The notes under the pieces: model-generated | What the model was told of the DNA's origin: nothing | The model's input: only the letters and a program-made list of their open reading frames with translations | Databases searched by the model: none | In this document: positions 57,410 through 64,000 of the stretch, in pieces | How positions within the stretch are numbered: the stretch's first letter is position 1 | How the letters are laid out: the number at the start of each line of letters is the position of its first letter | NCBI RefSeq assembly: GCF_036320965.1 | Contig: NC_092234.1 | Span: 30,691,703 to 30,755,702, forward strand | Direction: 5' to 3' | Source: Panulirus ornatus | Taxonomy: Eukaryota > Arthropoda > Malacostraca > Decapoda > Palinuridae | DNA length: 64,000 bases | Position numbers and translations under genes: made by a program

Positions 57410-58060
57410 TCTCACCTCATCTTCACACCTGACACTTGTGAGGGAGAAAGCCCCTCATAATTTACACATGAGGTACTTGAGAGTAAGGGTTCATAAGTCT
57501 ATACACTTGATGCTTGAGATAAAAGAGGAACACCCACTCCACATCAAACACTTGAGGCTCAGGGAGACACATTCCTGTTGGACTACTGGGGGTGTGAGGT
57601 TAATGCCCTTGGCATACCTCATACGTCACAGGTAAGGGTGATTGAATCACATCCTTCCAACACCTGGGAAGGGTCCGTTCCCTCCATACTCAGGCAAATG
57701 AGAAATGAATCGCAAACCCAACTCATTCTTGAACATAAGAACTAGGACTTGCTCATCCCCTGAAATCACAAAAAAGAAAAAATCCTCAACACGCCTCATA
57801 AATGAGGGTGAAGCCTCACATAGTCCTTATTGTCAACATGAAATGATGACCAGAGGTAAAAGGTGAGGTCCACACACTCCTCACACTTCACCACTGATGG
57901 TAGAGTACGAAGCCTTAACGTTAAAGGGTGACGCGACATACTATCTCTACACCTCAAACTTGAGGCTACAAGGCCATACTTGGGAACACACATAAAACCC
58001 CCACATCCTTCTCACCCCTGACACTTGCCTGTCAAACGCCACCATACCTCTCCTACACAC
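57410..58060. repeat. Decayed tandem-like sequence
   Basis: CACTTGAGGCT, ACACTTGATG, GACACTTG and CCTCACA words recur every 40-70 bases, without a fixed period. No gene seen. Confidence 0.45.
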
Positions 58061-58678
58061 CTGACACTGAACTTTACTCCCTTACACCCAGCTCAGCACA
58101 AACTCTTAACACGAGACCTGACGAGGATCTCAACCCTGACTACCCTGAGGGTTCCAGCCAGGCACCACATGCAGCACGCACCAGCCGACCAGGGCACCTT
58201 ATATGAAGCATAAGACAGTGGTTCCCATGCGTCTGGTCGACGCCCCAGGTCTGCCCTTAGATGGAGGATCGGTTGACCATCCGGTGTAGGATCAGTCTGC
58301 AAGGAACTACCCAACGCGTGATTACTGTGCGTTGGATTACCGAGCGTTGCCTTAGCTTGGGTCAGATTAACCCAGGGGCCACGGGCTCGGTGATTATGGA
58401 GGGTCAGGTTAACATGGATTAGCAGAGGGTAAAGTAACGGGGTTCAGATCACCGTGGGTTGCAACAGCGTTTACCGGATTACCCGGCGGTGCCGGATTAT
58501 AGAGCGTCAGTTGAACCACGTTTGAGGCAGCAGATATATGCCCACCGTAGGAATTGGTTTTCTAATCTCCATACGTTTAATGCTGGTCACATCCATTCTC
58601 AAGACAAGGTCTGTTTGTACCTGCGTATTAGTAATTACCTATTTGCTCCGAATGGGGATGAAGATTTACACCCCTAGA
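58061..58678. other. Unique to weakly repetitive sequence
   Basis: From 58,320 to 58,510 GGATTACCxAGCG and GGGTCAGGTTAAC words recur about every 25-40 bases. No coding family recognised. Confidence 0.4.

Positions 58679-58709
<31 letters not shown>
58679..58709. repeat. (CA)n microsatellite
   Basis: About 14 CA units. Confidence 0.96.
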
Positions 58710-58710
<1 letters not shown>

Positions 58711-59937
58711 CGTACAATCTAACTGAAACATCCAGCCAAAAGCTACTGTCGTAATCATATAAGATTCATGTTTCCACAGAACGAACCAGTGTCGTGAACC
58801 AACGACACCCATCCGAACGCCGATGAACTTAACCTCCCCCCCCCCCCAGTCACTAATGAAGAACCAATAAAAAACAACGTCAATCACCTGCTCAAACTCG
58901 GTGAGACAAATGTCGGAACGAATCGACGAAAAGAGTCTGGACTGTGTCGAATCAGAGGGGAAAGACTTCGAGGCATCAATGACCGCCCAAGTAAGTACAG
59001 CCCCGTACAGGGACGGTGAAGCAAGGGTTCCAACTATGGTGGATCATGGAAGCAAAGACACACGAGTCAAGACGGATCACTGACGCAGTGTTTCGATGCC
59101 TGTCACACATCGAACCCACCCACGGTTCCAAGGAGGAAGCATCAAGGAGTCAACATTTTCGGCACGTCAGAGAAGCGATGTTTCAAAGGTGAACACACAT
59201 GACGACACAACATCTCGAACTGGAAATAAATGAAGTGTAATATATGAAAGCGGCGGGGATGAGGGAGTCGGTGCTCATTAATCACAAGAATCTTTAAAGT
59301 TCCGAAAAGGTCAAATCAGAGACAATGGTTCTGAGATAACTGATCTGAGAGATTTTAATTAGCGTCGACGCCTTAAAGTCTCTCTCAAGGAGTGAGGAAA
59401 AACAGGAGCAAAAGTCTTTGGATTTAGGGCAAAAAGATCGATAGACCATGTCTTATTAAAGTTAACGGGAAATTCAGAACGTAGACACCTCACGGACTTA
59501 ATTCCATCTTAACAGCACAATATAAACTTTTCGTACGTCTAAGATGGACTAATGAGTTATGTACAAAACGGTGTTCGATCAATGACTGAAAAACCGAACT
59601 TAATCTCATGCCACGCCAGACATTCATGGGCTCTCGAATGAAAATCATTCCCAGAATTGCTTGTCTGATGCATTATAATGAGAACATTGTTGAGCGACGT
59701 GTCTGGTAACGATCAAGGTTTGGGGGACGGAGGTCAGCCCTCCACCCTCCCCCTAACGCGGAAACAAACAGGATGGAAAGAGCGTAATGCTCGAGGAAAA
59801 CTGGGTCGCGGTGGTTGTTTTCGGGCGGAGAGGATCCACCCGGTGTGGCATGAAATGATGAGTGACTGTCAGGGTCACGTGGGTTTGGAGGACAGAGCAT
59901 GAGTCTAGATATGTTTACTCCAGCAGGAGAACTTGGG

Positions 59938-59940
<3 letters not shown>
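58710..59940. other. Unique sequence, no gene seen
   Basis: Includes a poly(C) run at 58,836-58,847. No recognised domain. Confidence 0.45.

Positions 59941-60010
<70 letters not shown>
59941..60010. repeat. (GA)n microsatellite
   Basis: About 35 GA units. Confidence 0.97.
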
Positions 60011-60013
<3 letters not shown>

Positions 60014-60194
60014 GAGGAGGACTTGATCTGCTGTGATCATGACTCCCTGTGGCACGAATATCATCACTCATACAAAGGCGGAAACAATAAGGTGCTTTGG
60101 CGTAAGACTCTCTCATTGCTAGTCTTTAATAAGGGGAAAGATCTGTAAGGTTTAGACCAAAACAAAAGAAAAATCTTATTAGAGATCATTCATA

Positions 60195-60198
<4 letters not shown>

Positions 60199-60263
<65 letters not shown>
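60199..60263. repeat. (TG)n microsatellite
   Basis: About 32 TG units. Confidence 0.97.
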
Positions 60264-60265
<2 letters not shown>

Positions 60266-61000
60266 TGTGGATGGACAGATGAATTAGCAGACGCATGGAC
60301 GGCAAAACTAAAGAGACGGTCGGACAGATTAGTGTGGCTGGCAGCGGCCACCCGGACGTGCTGCTACCGTCTGCCTCATCCTATTATCAAGATAATAACA
60401 AAAGGGTGAAAGTGTGTCAGAAACACTGACTCGTACGAACATTAAACTCCGGAATCGCTCACTCGCTCGCTCGAACTGCAATCACACGTTCACCTCCTCC
60501 TCTTCTTTTTTTATTTTTCTTTCCACCATTCATCATAATTGTTTGTGCTGTTAAAATACAATGGCCAGATTAAAAGCAACTTCGTTTCACATTTTTCTTT
60601 CGCGTTTTCACCGCACACTGGTCTAATTTACCATGACATTGACCCCATATCAAAATATCTTGCCCGTTAATCCTGCAAAACACGTGCTTTTACACAATTC
60701 TGATACCACTTGGTCGATCAATCTAGGTGATCTTTAGCTAGCATTTCAACGTTCCTTTTAGAACTGGTGGGAATCCATCAAGCTTATAGCTCTTGTAACA
60801 CTGCTGAAAGACACAGTTCTATCGAACGCGGGTTCTGCCTCGTTTGGCTCAGGTCGCTGTTACCCCCCGCCACAGGGATGGGGGGCAGCGTGCAGCAACG
60901 TCACTCGGTTTCTGGTGAAACTGTAATCGTGTTAAGCAGAGACAAGCGTCAAGCAACAGGGTATTTGATGCTATAATCAAAGCCCATCTTGAGTAGAAAT
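60264..61000. other. Unique sequence, no gene seen
   Basis: No recognised domain or repeat. Confidence 0.45.

Positions 61001-61068
<68 letters not shown>
61001..61068. repeat. Compound (CA)n(TA)n microsatellite
   Basis: About 12 CA units then about 22 TA units, ending at the R2 tail. Confidence 0.97.
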
Positions 61069-61070
<2 letters not shown>

Positions 61071-61300
61071 CTTTCAAACTATTCGCCATTTCCCGCATTA
61101 GCGAGGTAGCGTTAAGAACAGAGGACTGGGCCTTGGAGGGAATATCCTCACCTGGCCCCCTTCTCTGTTCCTTGTTTTGGAAAACTAAAAAAAAAAACGA
61201 GAGGGGAAGATTTCCAGCCCCCCGCTCCCTCCCCTTTTAGTCGCCTTCTACGACACGCAGGGAATACGTGGGAAGTATTCTTTCTCCCCTATCCCCAGGG

Positions 61301-61302
<2 letters not shown>
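61069..61302 (-). mobile_element. R2 SINE-like repeat, copy h, near full length
   Basis: Minus strand. The 5' end CCCTGGGGATAGGGGAG lies at 61,285-61,301 and the tail motif at about 61,091-61,112. It is bracketed by (TA)n, with LINE copy E starting beyond the right (TA)n in the opposite direction. Confidence 0.87.

Positions 61303-61370
<68 letters not shown>
61303..61370. repeat. (TA)n microsatellite
   Basis: Separates R2 copy h from the 5'-truncated end of LINE copy E. Confidence 0.97.
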
Positions 61371-61374
<4 letters not shown>

Positions 61375-62520
61375 GAAAGAGAGGAAAGTGATTGGTTCTC
61401 GGTGAATGTAGGTTTGCGGCAGGGGTGTGTGATGTCTCCATGGTTGTTTAATTTGTTTATGGATGGGGTTGTTAGGGAGGTAAACGCAAGAGTTTTGGAA
61501 AGAGGGGCAAGTATGAAGTCTGTTGGGGATGAGAGAGCTTGGGAAGTGAGTCAGTTGTTGTTCGCTGATGATACAGCGCTGGTGGCTGATTCATGTGAGA
61601 AACTGCAGAAGCTGGTGACTGAGTTTGGTAAAGTGTGTGGAAGAAGAAAGTTAAGAGTAAATGTGAATAAGAGCAAGGTTATTAGGTACAGTAGGGTTGA
61701 GGGTCAAGTCAATTGGGAGGTGAGTTTGAATGGAGAAAAACTGGAGGAAGTGAAGTGTTTTAGATATCTGGGAGGCAGCGGATGGAACCATGGAAGCGGA
61801 AGTGGATCATAGGGTGGGGGAGGGGGCGAAAATTCTGGGGGCCTTGAAGAATGTGTGGAAGTCGAGAATATTATCTCGGAAAGCAAAAATGGGTATGTTT
61901 GAAGGAATAGTGGTTCCAACAATGTTGTATGGTTGCGAGGCGTGGGCTATGGATAGAGTTGTGCGCAGGAGGATGGATGTGCTGGAAATGAGATGTTTGA
62001 GGACAATGTGTGGTGTGAGGTGGTTTGATCGAGTGAGTAACGTAAGGGTAAGAGAGATGTGTGGAAATAAAAAGAGCGTGGTTGAGAGAGCAGAAGAGGG
62101 TGTTTTGAAGTGGTTTGGTCACATGGAGAGAATGAGTGAGGAAAGATTGACCAAGAGGATATATGTGTCGGAGGTGGAGGGAACGAGGAGAAGAGGGAGA
62201 CCAAATTGGAGGTGGAAAGATGGAGTGAAAAAGATTTTGTGTGATCGGGGCCTGAACATGCAGGAGGGTGAAAGGAGGGCAAGGAATAGAGTGAATTGGA
62301 GCGATGTGGTATACCTGGGGTTGACGTGCTGTCAGTGGATTGAATCAAGGCATGTGAAGCGTCTGGGGTAAACCATGGAAAGCTGTGTAGGTATGTATAT
62401 TTGCGTGTGTGGACGTATGTATATACATGTGTATGGGGGGGGGGGGGGTGGGCCATTTCTTTCGTCTGTTTCCTTGCGCTACCTCGCAAACGCGGGAGAC
62501 AGCGACAAAGTATAATAAAA

Positions 62521-62527
<7 letters not shown>
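61371..62527 (+). mobile_element. RTE-like LINE-1x copy E, 5'-truncated, frameshifted
   Basis: The plus strand starts within the [13 protein letters not shown] codons, only about 14 bases from the point where copy A is truncated. It encodes GLRQGCVMSPWLFNLFMDG, FADD (near 61,563-61,574) and YLG. A deletion of eight bases near 61,772 then shifts the frame. The C-terminal region continues from 61,790 (EAEVDHRVGEGAKIL) to the usual WRWKDG region. A one-base insertion near 62,315 changes the ending, so the frame runs on to 62,371. A short-form 3'UTR with a G-run at 62,436-62,448 ends at the tail motif and A-run. Confidence 0.88.

Positions 62528-62588
<61 letters not shown>
62528..62588. repeat. 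(TA)n microsatellite
   Basis: 3' flank of LINE copy E. Confidence 0.97.
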
Positions 62589-62590
<2 letters not shown>

Positions 62591-63284
62591 GACACTGACA
62601 CACTTTAGTATCACCACAGGTCACGAAACCCTCCGATAGGAGCACCAATGTAATCCCCCACGTCCCGCAGGAGATTTATTACCGATATAAATCTGAAGTG
62701 TCAACGCGTCCATGTCATCCCCCACGGTATAACCCGTCCATTACCGTCCTCTGAACAACCTCTCATCTGTCTGTCTCTCATTCGGCGAAGAGCGAGAGAG
62801 TAATGAAGTAAATGTTAGGAATAAATGTTAGTTTGGATGATTTTTTAGGCCTTCTCTCCTCCTCAAAAAGTATTACATAGTCTAAAATTAACTAATTCAT
62901 CTCATGCAATATATCGAAGAAAAATAATATATCTTAAAAATGCCACGGCAACGCCAGATTAATGTGTATGTAATCAGAATAAAAAAATAATGTCAATAAC
63001 GCCACAAAATTTATTTAACTTTATCTAAACAGCATAATCTAGACATCATAACCCGACGTTTATGGCTTTATAACTGCTGTAATTACTGTAATGTCCGGAG
63101 TGACAAGATACAGTCCAAGGAGAAATGGACTGCGTCTTTCTCCAGCAGTTTCTTAAAGAAAAAAAAAAGAATAATTAAGTAATTACGAAACGATTATTAC
63201 GATGATAGTCATTTCCTCACTCTAACCTAACCAAAACACTGACACATATAGTTCCATAACTGCCATGATGACTATCATAATGTC

Positions 63285-63288
<4 letters not shown>
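62589..63288. other. Unique sequence, no gene seen
   Basis: AT-rich, stops in all frames, no recognised repeat. Confidence 0.5.

Positions 63289-63325
<37 letters not shown>
63289..63325. repeat. (CA)n microsatellite
   Basis: About 18 CA units. Confidence 0.97.
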
Positions 63326-63326
<1 letters not shown>

Positions 63327-63540
63327 TTTCTAGCAGAAAAAGAAAAGTTTGAGCATTCCTTCCAGCGAAATCCTTGACGAGAATTCACAGTAATTACCAC
63401 AAAAATACATCAGCGACCATTATTCCCACAAAATGATGTATTACACATAAAAATAGAATGGTAATTAATCAGGTTGCTTGATGGCCGGCCGGCCAGCCAG
63501 TCAGCAAGGATAACGACCAATCACCCGGACTCATGTTTCC

Positions 63541-63966
63541 TCCAACCACTCTGGTGACGTGGGGACACGACACAACCACTCGGGTGACGTGGGGACACGA
63601 CACAACCACTCTGGTGACGTGGGGACACGACACAACCACTCTGGTGACGTGGGGACACGACACAACCACTCTGGTGACGTGGGGACACGACACAACCACT
63701 CTGGTGACGTGGGGACACGACACAACCACTCTGGTGACGTGGGGACACGACACAACCTCTCTGGTGACGTGGGGACACGACACAACCACTCTGGTGATGT
63801 GCGGACACGATACAACCACTCTGGTGACGTGGGGACACGACACAACCACTCTGGTGACGTGGGGACACGACACAACCACTCTGGTGATGTGCGGACACGA
63901 CACAACCACTCTGGTGACGTGGGGACTCGATACAACCACTCTGGTGACGTGGGGACACGACACAAC
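63541..63966. repeat. 30-bp minisatellite, fourteen units
   Basis: Fourteen contiguous 30-base units built on CAACCACTCTGGTGACGTGG plus GGACACGACA. Most are identical. Two units carry GATGTGCGG in place of GACGTGGGG (near 63,795 and 63,885), suggesting block duplication. Because 30 is divisible by three, all three minus frames stay open for about 145 codons with a ten-residue repeat. There is no signal peptide, domain or context to support a gene. Confidence 0.97.
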
Positions 63967-64000
63967 ACAGCTGAGTGCCTCCTCTATCCTTGGTCTGTGC

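Noticed and set aside
63469..63963. 164-codon minus frame with a ten-residue repeat
   Set aside because: All three frames are open because the unit is 30 bases, the expected behaviour of a non-coding minisatellite.

Overview
The window looks like intergenic or intronic DNA from an arthropod with a large, repeat-rich nuclear genome, most likely a decapod crustacean. That placement is inference. It rests on very dense (TA)n, (CA)n and (GA)n microsatellites, many minisatellites, several non-LTR retrotransposon families and tRNA-derived SINE-like pieces. I found no convincing host protein-coding gene, rRNA gene or functional tRNA gene. Nearly all long open frames come from simple repeats or from retrotransposons.

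The main actor is an RTE-like non-LTR retrotransposon, called LINE-1x here, with an APE endonuclease, a reverse transcriptase and a C-terminal region. Copies or fragments lie at 4.6-5.8 kb (A, -), 7.1-7.5 kb (G, +, 3'UTR only), 19.9-20.4 kb (F, +), 23.4-26.25 kb (B, -, old, the only one with endonuclease), 30.56-31.52 kb (C, 5'-inverted), 46.26-47.94 kb (D, -, RT frame open), 50.0-50.3 kb (I, +, 3'UTR only) and 61.4-62.5 kb (E, +). A short SINE-like repeat, called R2 here, ends in the same 3' stem-loop motif as LINE-1x and sits beside seven of the eight LINE-1x pieces. Both usually lie between (TA)n blocks. Copy C has the structure expected of a twin-primed insertion.

Other mobile DNA: two CR1-like LINE remnants at 26.6-28.35 and 28.8-29.64 kb (-); CR1-like pieces at 15.35-15.89 and 17.39-17.70 kb (-); a Jockey-like LINE remnant at 48.3-49.87 kb (+); a fold-back family (R4) at 1.67-1.85, 5.88-6.12 and 46.05-46.16 kb; a third short repeat (R3) at 45.7 and 55.5 kb; and tRNA-like SINE pieces at 0.04-0.45, 2.07-2.2 and 21.3-21.4 kb.

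Tandem arrays include a 23-bp array (9.86-10.56 kb), 43-bp (13.84-14.2), 22-bp (32.2-32.46), 39-bp (40.98-41.31), 41-bp (42.7-43.17), six identical 34-bp units (53.97-54.17), 21/22-bp (56.05-56.52) and fourteen 30-bp units (63.54-63.96). The rest is unique or heavily decayed sequence where I see no gene.
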